26,306 nt of DNA from Pseudomonadota bacterium (GTDB taxonomy: Bacteria; SAR324; XYD2-FULL-50-16; JAHJRI01), in assembly GCA_022360105.1 (NCBI GenBank), contig JAKSDL010000796.1, positions 1-26,306 of the forward strand, given 5' to 3'. Below, one piece after another: positions 13,006-21,443 of this stretch. Position 1 is the stretch's first letter; each line of letters opens with the position of its first letter. The translations under genes were made by a program, and so were the position numbers. The notes beneath the pieces were generated by a model that was given only the letters and a program-made list of their open reading frames with translations, had not been told where the DNA came from and searched no databases.

Positions 13006-13787
13006 TGAAAAACAAAGCCCGATTCCCAAAATTGAGAATATCAGTATTGATTCCGGCAATTCTGTTTTTTATATGGGCGGTTATCAATTTTTGGTTGTTT
13101 TTTAGCGATCAATATCTTACCTATTTGCAGCCAAAATTCAGGGTGCTGGTACTTTTTTCCGCCATTGTTTTTGTTCTGTTTGCAGTCTGCTTGTTGGCGG
13201 GAAAAAAGCACTCCCCGCACCACCAAGTTGGCCTTTTTCTGCCGGGCTTAATCTTACTGCTACCGATGTTTTTTATGTTTGGCTCGGTTGACAAGACCCT
13301 TGGTTCAAATGCCTATACGAAGCGTGTTCTGAATGCTACTGCGGGGCAGCCATCGAACTCTGATGAAGCTCAAAATAATCCGATTTCAGTTGAAGAACTT
13401 TTTCCGGAACCACAGTTTGACCAACTAAACGCCAGTTATGACTACCTGCCAATAAGCATTAGTAAGCTGTTAAAGCAGTCGTACCAATACAACAAGTATC
13501 CTGTGGAGATCAAAGGAAAAATTTACAATCGAAAAGATGTAACTTGGGCTAATGCAGTAGTATACCGGTTTTATATCACCTGTTGCGCTGCAGATGCCCA
13601 GACTGTAGGTGTGTTTATAAAAGATATGGGTACCAAGCAATTCGAAAACGACGTTTGGGTCCAAGTAAAGGGAATGTATTACGTGACAAAAATAAACAAT
13701 AATTACAAAGGGTTCATTTTCCCCCATTCAATCAAATCAATCGCAGAGCCGCCGTTAGCCCAGCAATACCTTTACTTTCCAAACTAA
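13005..13787 (+). CDS. TIGR03943/DUF1980 family partner of the COG0701 permease
   Basis: 260 residues. Three hydrophobic segments occupy roughly residues 12-33, 46-66 and 77-95, followed by a soluble domain. The domain carries the family hallmark VVYRFYITCCAADAQTVG (C193, C194) and the strand pattern VEIKGKIYN ... WVQVKGMYYVTK, which suggests an OB-like fold. YcgQ of Bacillus is a relative. It is translationally coupled to the permease by a TAATG overlap, so the two probably form one complex in the inner membrane, with the Cys pair as a candidate metal or redox site. Biochemical function of the family is unknown. Confidence 0.87.
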   Translation: MKNKARFPKLRISVLIPAILFFIWAVINFWLFFSDQYLTYLQPKFRVLVLFSAIVFVLFAVCLLAGKKHSPHHQVGLFLPGLILLLPMFFMFGSVDKTLGSNAYTKRVLNATAGQPSNSDEAQNNPISVEELFPEPQFDQLNASYDYLPISISKLLKQSYQYNKYPVEIKGKIYNRKDVTWANAVVYRFYITCCAADAQTVGVFIKDMGTKQFENDVWVQVKGMYYVTKINNNYKGFIFPHSIKSIAEPPLAQQYLYFPN

Positions 13788-13823
13788 ACTATCCGACCGG
13801 CCCTTTCTGCATACAATTGAGTA

Positions 13824-13866
13824 ATTGAAATGTTTACATTTTCCCAACTACACATTTCAATTTTTC
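13824..13866 (+). terminator. Intrinsic terminator after the permease pair
   Basis: ATTGAAATGT and ACATTTCAAT pair perfectly over 10 bp (11 with the next A-T) around an 18-base loop, followed by TTTTC. AT-rich but well placed, 37 bases after the stop. Confidence 0.55.
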
Positions 13867-13992
13867 ACCTATGCCTCTCTTTTCCATTTCCTTGTTCAGA
13901 AGCGATTGAGTGAGCACGAAACCAGTGAAAAGCGTACCAATTTCCGAAGTAGGTGCACCGTCGACTTAATTTAGCGAGTTTTGTCTTCGCAC

Positions 13993-15546
13993 CTATTTGC
14001 TGTTTCTTCCAAAGTTAATCCGATACTTCTTCAATTTGTTTCTCAATGTGCTTGGATTTAGTCCGGTCAATTCGGCTGCACCCCCCGGTCCGTTAATTTG
14101 TCCCTGGCAATTAGTTAAAGCATGCTGCAGGTAATCATATACCAGTTGTTGATATGGTTGAACGCGTGTATTCTCGACTGACTCACGCCCGAATTGCCGG
14201 TTCTTGGCTTCCCCGCCCAGCACATGGTCGAACTGAAGCGGTTTGTCTCCACTAAGAATTAATGTGCGCTCAATGACGTTCTCAAGTTCCCTGACATTTC
14301 CGGGCCAGTCATAGTGAATCAAAACATCAATTGCATTTGCAGCCAGTGTTGGAATCTTTGATAGTTTCAACTCCCAGGTTTTTCTTTCCAGCAAGTAGTC
14401 TACCAATGCCGGAATATCTGATTTTCTCTCTCTCAGCGGTGGAACATAGATCGGAAAAACATTCAACCGAAACCACAGGTCTTCCCTGAAGGTATTTTCC
14501 TTCACCATTGATTCCAGGTTGCGATTCGTGGCTGCGACAATGCGAATATCAACCGGAATGGTTTCACTGCCACCGACGCGTTCGATCTCTTTGTTTTGCA
14601 AGACCCTCAGCAGACGGACCTGTGCTTCCAAAGGCAGTTCTCCCACTTCATCTAGGAAGATCGTTCCCCCATTTGCCCTTTCAAATCGTCCACGTTTCTG
14701 TTTCAATGCTCCGGTGAACGCTCCTTTTTCATGACCAAAAAGCTCACTGTCAATCAAATTACCGGGTATTGCGCCACAATTCACTGTCACCAGGGGCCCT
14801 CTACTTTTGGATGAAGTATGGTGGATAGCATTGGCAATGATATCCTTGCCGACACCCGTTTCTCCCATCAATAAGACAGGGCTGCTGTGTCCGGCCACAT
14901 TTCTTACCATCTCCATCACTGTTTTTAATCCAAAGTCTTCGCCGATGATCCGATTTCCGGACATGCGCTGCATTTCCTGGTGCAAAAAACGATTATCTTC
15001 AGCCAGCAGATCCTTCAATTTGACTGTTTCCCTGTGTTTGCGGGCATTGGAGACGGCAATGGACATTGGCTCCTTCAACAAGGCATATAAACGCATATGG
15101 TCTTCGGTAAAACAACCACTGCCATCGGCCTGCAGTGCCAGACTCCCTAAAAACTGATTTTCAATACTCAGGAAAAGGACCATCAAAGATGATTCCAGCT
15201 TGCCGAAATATTCCGCCACGCTATTCAACAACGGATTGTGCCGAGGGGTATTAGCGATAATTACCGGGGGAATCTCTCCCTTTTCAAAGTTTAATGTAAT
15301 CAAGTCTGCGATCTGCTGACTTTCGGCTGACAAAGGAATGAGAGCATCAAGCTTTTCACCTCCCTCCCGGGTCGCTTTTGCCAAGATCCTTATCGAATTC
15401 AAATCCTGATCAATAAACTGCAGATACAACCCGTCAGCAGGCAGATGTTGTTCCAGAAACTGAAGACAGGCAAACATTGTGTCCTCGATCTCCAAATGTC
15501 CACAAATCTTCAGTGTCGCTTCTTTGAAAAATGAATTCTCATCCAT
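13993..15546 (-). CDS. Sigma-54 dependent activator, GAF-AAA+-Fis
   Basis: 517 residues in three parts. Residues 1-170 look like a GAF sensor. The AAA+ ATPase has Walker A GETGVGKD (228-235), the sigma-54 contact loop GAFTGA (275-280) and Walker B GGTIFLDE (293-300). The C-terminal Fis-type helix-turn-helix ends LNPSTLRNKLKKYRINFG. It opens promoters used by RNA polymerase with sigma-54 in response to a signal sensed by the GAF part; the signal is unknown. The start ATG has AGGGA upstream. It is divergent from the membrane protein/lipoprotein pair, with three repeated palindromes between them that are its most likely binding sites. An inverted repeat (TAGGTGC / GCACCTA, 13950-13995) overlaps its stop codon. 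Confidence 0.95.
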   Translation of the reverse strand: MDENSFFKEATLKICGHLEIEDTMFACLQFLEQHLPADGLYLQFIDQDLNSIRILAKATREGGEKLDALIPLSAESQQIADLITLNFEKGEIPPVIIANTPRHNPLLNSVAEYFGKLESSLMVLFLSIENQFLGSLALQADGSGCFTEDHMRLYALLKEPMSIAVSNARKHRETVKLKDLLAEDNRFLHQEMQRMSGNRIIGEDFGLKTVMEMVRNVAGHSSPVLLMGETGVGKDIIANAIHHTSSKSRGPLVTVNCGAIPGNLIDSELFGHEKGAFTGALKQKRGRFERANGGTIFLDEVGELPLEAQVRLLRVLQNKEIERVGGSETIPVDIRIVAATNRNLESMVKENTFREDLWFRLNVFPIYVPPLRERKSDIPALVDYLLERKTWELKLSKIPTLAANAIDVLIHYDWPGNVRELENVIERTLILSGDKPLQFDHVLGGEAKNRQFGRESVENTRVQPYQQLVYDYLQHALTNCQGQINGPGGAAELTGLNPSTLRNKLKKYRINFGRNSK

Positions 15547-15592
15547 GTTAGATCCCTAGAGGGTTGTGCAGGTTTTGATTCAGGAGGCAATA

Positions 15593-15655
15593 ACAAGTGT
15601 GTTATCTAATAAGGTAATTAGTCTATCTATTTATCTTATTAGATAACACACTTGT
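15593..15655. repeat. 21-bp perfect inverted repeat in the divergent regulatory region
   Basis: The arms 15593-15613 and 15635-15655 are exactly complementary, each starting ACAAGTGTGTTATC on its own strand, and enclose a 21-base loop. Each arm carries an activator-site copy, so it may be a pair of facing binding sites rather than an RNA hairpin. Confidence 0.75.
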
Positions 15656-15679
15656 CAATTTAATTATCTTATTTGGTAA
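15602..15679. promoter_or_regulatory. Three tandem upstream activator sites
   Basis: Three copies of a 16-bp palindromic motif: TTATCTAATAAGGTAA (15602-15617), TTATCTTATTAGATAA (15631-15646) and TTATCTTATTTGGTAA (15664-15679). They lie about 80-160 bases before the predicted sigma-54 start, the usual range for enhancer sites of such activators. The divergent activator gene is the obvious binder. Confidence 0.7.
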
Positions 15680-15733
15680 TTAAAAACAAACAATCATAGT
15701 TAACTAACTGATATATATTATTAAAATTTTATT

Positions 15734-15747
15734 GGCATATAACAAGC
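15734..15747 (+). promoter_or_regulatory. Sigma-54 (-24/-12) promoter
   Basis: TTGGCATATAACAAGCAAT carries GG (15734-15735) and GC (15746-15747) exactly 10 bases apart. Transcription would start near 15758, so translation of the next gene must begin downstream of that, at 15799. Confidence 0.7.
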
Positions 15748-15798
15748 AATATGGAAAACAACTACCGGTTATTTTGTAACTATTTTTCAAGGGAAATT

Positions 15799-16461
15799 AT
15801 GAACAATACTAAATCAACGACAGTAAAACCTAATCGGATTGATGCTTATGGAACGGCTTTTTCGTTTTTACTTTTTCCTCTATTGTTTGTCGCTGCGCAG
15901 ATTATGCACCCGGACGTTTTCCATCTTGAGGTGATGACCAATGGGCACCAGTGGCTGGAACATTTCAGAGGGGAAAGCCTTTTACATCTGGCCCATCTTC
16001 TTGAATTTATATGTGCGCCTTTGCTTGTCATTATGGCTCTGCATTTTAAGGTGGTTCTCAGGGAAAAATCTCCTGTATTGAGTTATGTCGGCGTATGCAT
16101 GGCGTTTATTGGAGCCCTGATGCTTTTGGGCAACAAAAGCGCTTTATGCCTGACCATCAGTGCCTTTGACACGCTAAGTGATACTCAAATCCTACAGATA
16201 GTACCGGCGTTGGATGTTATGCTTCGGAAAGAAAGCTATATGTTTGTTTTGTGGCTTTTGCCATTGCTGCCCCTCGGTTATGGATTGATCGGGATCACTC
16301 TTTTTAAGACCCGACATGTACCACGCTGGCAGGCATTGCTGGTTACCATTGGTTCTCTGATGCTGGCGAATCCGGAGATAGAAGTCATCAACTTTTTTGC
16401 CTCGTTTGTCCTTGCCGGAGGACTAATCCCTTATTCAATCAGGCTTCTCAAACAGGCGTAG
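15799..16461 (+). CDS. Integral membrane protein, DUF4386-like, function unknown
   Basis: 220 residues with about six hydrophobic segments, starting with YGTAFSFLLFPLLFVAAQIM and ending LAGGLIPYSIRLLKQA. Layout and motifs resemble DUF4386-type proteins, but I do not recognise a catalytic or transport signature. I use ATG 15799: AAGGGA lies 5 bases before it, and an in-frame ATG at 15751 falls before the predicted sigma-54 transcript start. It is followed after 57 bases by a lipoprotein gene with its own ribosome binding site, probably in one transcript. Control by the divergent sigma-54 activator is inferred from the sites between them. Confidence 0.75.
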   Translation: MNNTKSTTVKPNRIDAYGTAFSFLLFPLLFVAAQIMHPDVFHLEVMTNGHQWLEHFRGESLLHLAHLLEFICAPLLVIMALHFKVVLREKSPVLSYVGVCMAFIGALMLLGNKSALCLTISAFDTLSDTQILQIVPALDVMLRKESYMFVLWLLPLLPLGYGLIGITLFKTRHVPRWQALLVTIGSLMLANPEIEVINFFASFVLAGGLIPYSIRLLKQA

Positions 16462-16518
16462 CACTGGTTGTTGACAAACCGTTGTTTATAAAACCAAAAA
16501 ATCCAGGGAGATATCATT

Positions 16519-17262
16519 ATGAAATTCAATAAAGTCCTTGCGGGTATTACACTCGTCTTATTATCGTTATCGGCCTGTTCATCAACCACAGCTGTAGTCG
16601 AGGAACCCGGTAAAAACCTTATCAAAGAAACAGTCAACAAGGTCACCAATGGGGCACAATCCGATGTGGAGAAAGCGGAAAAGATCTACTATTTTGTCCG
16701 CGACGAAATCAAGTTTGGATGGGTATATCCCCAGGAAATTCCTGCAGAAGAGGTGTTGCGAAACAGAAAAGGTGTCTGCATGCAAAAAGCAAATCTTCTG
16801 GTTGCCATGGCGCGGGAAGCTGGGCTTAAGGCCAGGTTTCATTTTATGCATGTCCATAAAACTGCGCTGGAAGATTTTGTGCCGAATTTTGCTTATAAAA
16901 GATGGGTGGACCCCTTTGTACATACATTTCCGGAGGTGTACTTAAACGGCAAGTGGGTTTCCCTGGAAGCTACATTTGACAAGGAGTTGCATGAAATTTG
17001 TCTTAAAAAGAAGTGCAACTTTGGCAAGTATCCCGAAATTGCTGAAAACATTTCCATTGAATTCTCTCCGGAAGGCGTAAAAGCCCATCAACAATATGTC
17101 CAGGTCGAGGGAATGGAATCTTTTTATGGAGAAGACCTTTCGGAATTCACAGGGTACATGCACCGGGATGTTCCCTGGTGGAAACGGTTACTTCAGCCAT
17201 TGATTTTCAGCAGAGCAGACAACATCACCAATGAATTAAGAAACCAAGTCGCGAAGAAATAA
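16519..17262 (+). CDS. Transglutaminase-like lipoprotein
   Basis: 247 residues. The lipobox LSAC (C20) marks a lipoprotein; Ser at +2 favours the outer membrane in Gram-negatives. The transglutaminase-like core has RNRKGVCMQKANLLVAMARE (catalytic Cys87), FVHTFPEVYLNGKWVSLEAT (His135) and a third position that is Glu150 where papain-like members usually have Asp. Such domains act as thiol proteases or amidases, or are inactive binding modules. GGGAG lies upstream of the ATG. It is the second gene behind the sigma-54 promoter, together with the membrane protein. Substrate unknown. Confidence 0.85.
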   Translation: MKFNKVLAGITLVLLSLSACSSTTAVVEEPGKNLIKETVNKVTNGAQSDVEKAEKIYYFVRDEIKFGWVYPQEIPAEEVLRNRKGVCMQKANLLVAMAREAGLKARFHFMHVHKTALEDFVPNFAYKRWVDPFVHTFPEVYLNGKWVSLEATFDKELHEICLKKKCNFGKYPEIAENISIEFSPEGVKAHQQYVQVEGMESFYGEDLSEFTGYMHRDVPWWKRLLQPLIFSRADNITNELRNQVAKK

Positions 17263-17542
17263 AACCATGTGAAAGACCTTTATCAATACCCGGGGTAGCA
17301 CCGCCGCACATCGATACCCGCTAAGCGATTTCTTACCGTTTAATCCCTTCCTCTCAACAATAAAATTGGGCATACTCGTTTATTAAATTCAGATGACAAC
17401 ACCCTGCTTTAGGTTGTTGGATTGGATTTTGGTAGATCATGTAGCCAGAGACATAGTAGAATGATCGAAATTTATGGAAATGGAAATCCTGTAATCTGAA
17501 TTTCCAATTTTCCCTTGCCTTTTGAAATCTGCACTGATTTAG
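17263..17542. other. Intergenic stretch before the Dpp-type operon
   Basis: No gene seen. It holds a near-palindrome TACCCGGGGTA (17288-17298) and a weak hairpin TGGAAAT / ATTTCCA (17475-17506) followed by ATTTT, perhaps a terminator for the lipoprotein transcript. Confidence 0.35.
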
Positions 17543-17571
17543 TTGACATACCTAGGATATTTCAATATCAC
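17543..17571 (+). promoter_or_regulatory. Candidate sigma-70 promoter of the binding protein gene
   Basis: TTGACA (17543-17548), a 17-base spacer and TATCAC (17566-17571). The -35 is perfect, the -10 is moderate. It lies 55 bases before the start codon. Confidence 0.55.
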
Positions 17572-17625
17572 AGTATAACAAAAAATCTAAAAAATAGTTT
17601 AGGACAAAAAAGGAGGAGTTTTATT

Positions 17626-19206
17626 ATGAAGAAACGATTAATTGCTTTAACAACCGCGTTGATGGTCGGTGCAAGTGGCATGGCTGCTGCCAAAACCTTG
17701 AACTGGGCACGGTCCGGTGACAGTTTGACACTGGATCCCCATGCTCAGAACGAAGGTCCGACCCATACCTTGAATCACCAGATTTACGAACCTTTGGTAC
17801 TGCGTGATTCCAAGGGAATTATTGAAGCCGGTCTGGCGACTGAATGGGCGCCTAGCACTAAAAACCCTAATGTTTGGGTATTCCAGTTGAGGAAAGGTGT
17901 GAAATTTCACAATGGTGCAGCGTTTGACAGCGAAGACGTGGTCTTCTCCCTCAATCGGGCAATGTCAGTGAATAGTGACATGAAAGAGCTGCTTGCTTCC
18001 GTTAAGGAAGTTCGAGCGAAAGGAAAATACACCATTGAAATCGAAACCAAAGGTCCGAATCCGATCATGGTGAATAACCTGACCAATATGTTTATCATGG
18101 ATAAAGGCTGGGCCGAAGCCAACAAGGCAGTTGATGTTCAGGACTTTGAAAGTGGTGAGGAAACCTTTAGCTCCAGAAATACCAATGGAACAGGTCCCTA
18201 TAAACTGGTAAGCCGTGAAGCCGACGCAAAGACTGTGATGGAAATTTTTGACGGTTACTGGGGAAAAGGTCAATTTCCTTTGGAAATAACAAGAATTGTG
18301 TATACACCCATTCAAAATGCGGCGACTCGTGTAGCTGCCCTGCTTTCCGGTGAAGTTCATTTCATGCAGGATTTGCCGGTTCAGGATTTACAAAGAGTTG
18401 CGAACAAAGCCGGTTTGAAGGTTGAAAAAGCACCTCAAAATCGTGTGATTTTCTTCGGACTCAACCAGGGCGATGCTGATCTTAAGAGTGACAACATCTC
18501 CGGTAAAAATCCATTTGCTGACAGGCGTGTCCGGCAGGCAATGAATATGGCGATCAATCGGACGGCGATTCAAAAGATTGTAATGCGGGATCAATCCATA
18601 CCTGCAGGTGTTGCCATGCCTCCTTTCGTAAACGGTTGGACAAAAGAACTGGATCGAGTACCGGAAAACAACATTAACAAAGCGAAAGATTTAATGGCAA
18701 AGGCCGGTTATTCCAACGGTTTTTCCGTGACGCTGAACTGCCCAAATGATCGCTATATAAACGATGAAGCGATTTGCCAGGCGGCTGTTGGTATGTTGGC
18801 TAAAATTGGAATTAAAGTGAATCTGGATGCAAAACCAAAAGCGCAACATTTCCCACTGATCAATACCCTGGCCACAGATTTTTATATGCTGGGATGGGGC
18901 GTGCCAACCTTTGATTCCGAGTATATCTTTAACTTCCTGGTTCATACAAAAGGCCCTAAATACGGTTCCTGGAATGGAAGTCGATTCTCCAATACTGCAA
19001 TTGACGCCAAGATCAAAAGCCTTGCCTCGGAAACCAATCTGAAAAAACGAAATGCGACAATCGCCGATATCTGGAAAGTGGTGCAGGAAGAAGTTGTTTA
19101 CCTACCTATCCATCATCAAGTGTTGAACTGGGGGATGATAAAGGAGATCCAAACGATCGTTCAACCTGAAGATCAACCAAAAATGAAATACTTCAAATTC
19201 AATTAA
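17626..19206 (+). CDS. ABC transporter solute-binding protein, family 5 (peptide type)
   Basis: 526 residues. The signal peptide (MKKRLIALTTALMVGASGM, cleavage near AAA-KTL) is followed by SBP_bac_5 features: DSLTLDPHAQNEG, HQIYEPLVLRD, VWVFQLRKGVKFHNGAAF, NGTGPYKLVSRE, GYWGKGQFPLEITRI, NPFADRRVRQAMNMAINR and YMLGWGVPTFDSEY. It captures oligopeptides or similar solutes in the periplasm for the permeases encoded downstream. The start is ATG 17626 with GGAGG upstream; an extended frame to 17515 lacks a ribosome site and would precede the promoter. A terminator directly after the gene, then 250 bases of repeats, separates it from the permease genes, an arrangement that allows excess binding protein. 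Confidence 0.93.
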   Translation: MKKRLIALTTALMVGASGMAAAKTLNWARSGDSLTLDPHAQNEGPTHTLNHQIYEPLVLRDSKGIIEAGLATEWAPSTKNPNVWVFQLRKGVKFHNGAAFDSEDVVFSLNRAMSVNSDMKELLASVKEVRAKGKYTIEIETKGPNPIMVNNLTNMFIMDKGWAEANKAVDVQDFESGEETFSSRNTNGTGPYKLVSREADAKTVMEIFDGYWGKGQFPLEITRIVYTPIQNAATRVAALLSGEVHFMQDLPVQDLQRVANKAGLKVEKAPQNRVIFFGLNQGDADLKSDNISGKNPFADRRVRQAMNMAINRTAIQKIVMRDQSIPAGVAMPPFVNGWTKELDRVPENNINKAKDLMAKAGYSNGFSVTLNCPNDRYINDEAICQAAVGMLAKIGIKVNLDAKPKAQHFPLINTLATDFYMLGWGVPTFDSEYIFNFLVHTKGPKYGSWNGSRFSNTAIDAKIKSLASETNLKKRNATIADIWKVVQEEVVYLPIHHQVLNWGMIKEIQTIVQPEDQPKMKYFKFN

Positions 19207-19258
19207 CCCTCAAAGCCACGCAATTTAGGCTTGAGTATAACTCCATCTGATACGAAAG

Positions 19259-19291
19259 CACTGGCTTTTTTTTACAATTGCCAGTGTTTTT
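19259..19291 (+). terminator. Terminator/attenuator after the binding protein gene
   Basis: CACTGGC / GCCAGTG stem of 7 bp, a 14-base T-rich loop, then TTTTT. Readthrough would be needed for the downstream transporter genes unless they have their own promoter; none was clear in 19292-19542. Confidence 0.7.
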
Positions 19292-19306
19292 GGTTATCAG
19301 CTATCA

Positions 19307-19455
19307 GTTATCGGTTTGTGGAACTATTACTTAAACCTGGACTAAAAAACAGACATTCATCTCGTTGATCAAACACTACCTTTATCTTTCGAAAAACTGT
19401 TTGTCAGTTAGCCTTAAAAAAGAAAGCGAAGCTTTCACAAACAACCGATAACCGA
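19307..19455. repeat. Inverted-repeat element between binding protein and permease genes
   Basis: GTTATCGGTTTGTG (19307-19320) faces CACAAACAACCGATAAC (19436-19452), with a small insertion in one arm. The 115-base interior shows no gene. It looks like a small non-autonomous insertion. Confidence 0.45.
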
Positions 19456-19542
19456 CCACTATTCTGCATGCCGTTAGTTTTGAATGTTATGGACATGGTG
19501 GTTAGCGGAATTAAGAAAACTTATCAAGACACTTAAAAAACT

Positions 19543-20532
19543 ATGTTAGCCTTTTCAATCAGGCGCATCTTTCAAGCAATTGTCGTTTTGGCAGTTGTAG
19601 GACTGGTGGCTTTCTCCATGTTTCGTTTCGTTGGAGATCCAATCGACAATATGCTGGGACAAGAGCGAACTGACGCTGACATAGTTCGGCTGCGTGCTCA
19701 ACTCGGCTTGGATCAACCCTTCCCTATCCAATATCTAAAATTCCTTCAAGGTGCCGTCAAAGGCAATTTTGGTGTCAGCTATCGCCAGGGACGTCCCGTT
19801 GCCGATATTATTGCAGAACGAGCCCCGGCGACTTTGGAACTAGCTGCAGTCTCCATATTATTTGCAATAGTTGGCGGAATCGTCTTTGGAATCTTTACCG
19901 CCATTCAGCGAGACGGATTTATCGCCAATGCGATTATGACCTCGTCGTTGATTGGTGTATCCTTGCCGACGTTTCTTATTGGAATATTATTAATCTATCT
20001 GTTTTCGGTGGAGCTGAACTGGTTACCTAGTTTTGGTCGCGGAGAAGTGGTTGATCTGGGTGGATGGACAACCGGATTTTTGACGGTTTCCGGGTTAAAA
20101 GCCATCATACTTCCTTCGATCACACTTGGATTATTCCAAATGACACTCATCATGCGTTTGGTTCGTTCCGAAATGCTTGAAGTGTTACGTCAGGATTATA
20201 TCCGCTTCGCTTTTGCTCGAGGGCTGTCTGATCGAGCTATTCATTTTAGACATGCCTTAAAAAACACATTGGTTCCCGTCATTACTGTCACTGGGTTACA
20301 GATCGGTTCAATCATCGCCTTTGCAATCATAACGGAAACAGTGTTCCAGTGGCCCGGAGTGGGTTTACTTTTTATTAATGCCATTCAGTTTGTAGATATC
20401 CCCGTAATGGCTTCTTATCTGCTATTGGTTTCAGTTATGTTTGTCATAATCAACCTTACAGTTGATCTGTTATATTATGCTATTGATCCGAGACTTCGTT
20501 CCGATGGTGCGGTAAAGGCAGGTCACCAATGA
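19543..20532 (+). CDS. Dpp/Opp-type ABC permease, subunit 1
   Basis: 329 residues. It begins MLAFSIRRIFQAIVVLAVVG, typical of DppB-like proteins, has six membrane segments, LRAQLGLDQPFPIQYLKFL, a periplasmic loop, and the ATPase-contact segment ARGLSDRAIHFRHALKNTLV followed by TETVFQWPGVGLLFINAI. It forms the inner-membrane channel with the next permease. The ribosome binding site before the ATG is weak. The gene ends by overlapping the next start as ATGA. Confidence 0.93.
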   Translation: MLAFSIRRIFQAIVVLAVVGLVAFSMFRFVGDPIDNMLGQERTDADIVRLRAQLGLDQPFPIQYLKFLQGAVKGNFGVSYRQGRPVADIIAERAPATLELAAVSILFAIVGGIVFGIFTAIQRDGFIANAIMTSSLIGVSLPTFLIGILLIYLFSVELNWLPSFGRGEVVDLGGWTTGFLTVSGLKAIILPSITLGLFQMTLIMRLVRSEMLEVLRQDYIRFAFARGLSDRAIHFRHALKNTLVPVITVTGLQIGSIIAFAIITETVFQWPGVGLLFINAIQFVDIPVMASYLLLVSVMFVIINLTVDLLYYAIDPRLRSDGAVKAGHQ

Positions 20533-21443
20533 ACGGATTAAAGCGTTTCTGGCATTCCGATTTAATGTGGTCGTTTCGCCACTCCCCGGTTGCGGTTGTT
20601 TCATTGTTTGTCACCGTTTTATTAATATGCGCAGCGGTTTTCGCCCCGATACTTGCCCCCCATAATCCCTTTGATCCGGCTACCTTAAACCTGATGAACG
20701 GCTTTTCCAAACCCATGGAACCCAATCAGTTCACCAACGAGGTGTTTCTTATGGGTACGGATGACCAGGGACGGGATATGCTTTCGACCATTATGTACGG
20801 CATGCGTGTATCGCTGTTTGTCGGATTTATGGCTGTTTTATTTGCCATGGCAATAGGGGTGGTGCTGGGTTTACTGGCCGGATATTTGGGAGGTTGGGTT
20901 GACACGATTATCATGCGTATTGCCGATGTTCAGCTGACGTTTCCATCGATTCTGGTTGCCATGTTGATTTTTGGAATAGCCAAAGGGTTTACGCCAATCG
21001 AGATGAGGGATCAAATGGCTATCTGGGTATTAATCCTGGCTATCGGACTTTCCGATTGGGTTAAGTTTGCGCGTGTGGTTCGTGGTGCTACCCTGGTTGA
21101 AAATGCCAAGGAATACATTCAAGCTGCAAAACTGATTGACAGAAAGCCCATCGCAATCATGTTGAGCCATATTTTACCCAACGTGCTGAACCCGGTTCTG
21201 GTCATTGCAACAATCAATCTTGCCCTTTCCATTATCGCGGAAGCGACTCTTTCCTTTCTCGGTGTTGGTGCACCTCCTACTCAACCGTCGTTGGGAACTT
21301 TAATTCGCATCGGTCAGGACTATCTCTTTTCCGGAGAGTGGTGGATTCTGTTTTTCCCAGCGATAACTCTTCTCGCGCTTGCATTGTCTGTTAACCTATT
21401 GGGAGACTGGTTACGGGATGCCTTAAATCCGAGGCTGCGTTAA
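20529..21443 (+). CDS. Dpp/Opp-type ABC permease, subunit 2
   Basis: 304 residues, DppC-like: FRHSPVAVVSLFVTVLLI, LAPHNPFDPATLNL, LMGTDDQGRDMLSTIMYGMR (family signature), six membrane segments, and a contact loop (AAKLIDRKPIAIMLSHILPN) ending ATLSFLGVGAPPTQPSLGTL. The start overlaps the upstream stop by 4 bases and the end overlaps the ATPase start by 1 base, so the genes are translationally coupled. Confidence 0.94.
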   Translation: MNGLKRFWHSDLMWSFRHSPVAVVSLFVTVLLICAAVFAPILAPHNPFDPATLNLMNGFSKPMEPNQFTNEVFLMGTDDQGRDMLSTIMYGMRVSLFVGFMAVLFAMAIGVVLGLLAGYLGGWVDTIIMRIADVQLTFPSILVAMLIFGIAKGFTPIEMRDQMAIWVLILAIGLSDWVKFARVVRGATLVENAKEYIQAAKLIDRKPIAIMLSHILPNVLNPVLVIATINLALSIIAEATLSFLGVGAPPTQPSLGTLIRIGQDYLFSGEWWILFFPAITLLALALSVNLLGDWLRDALNPRLR

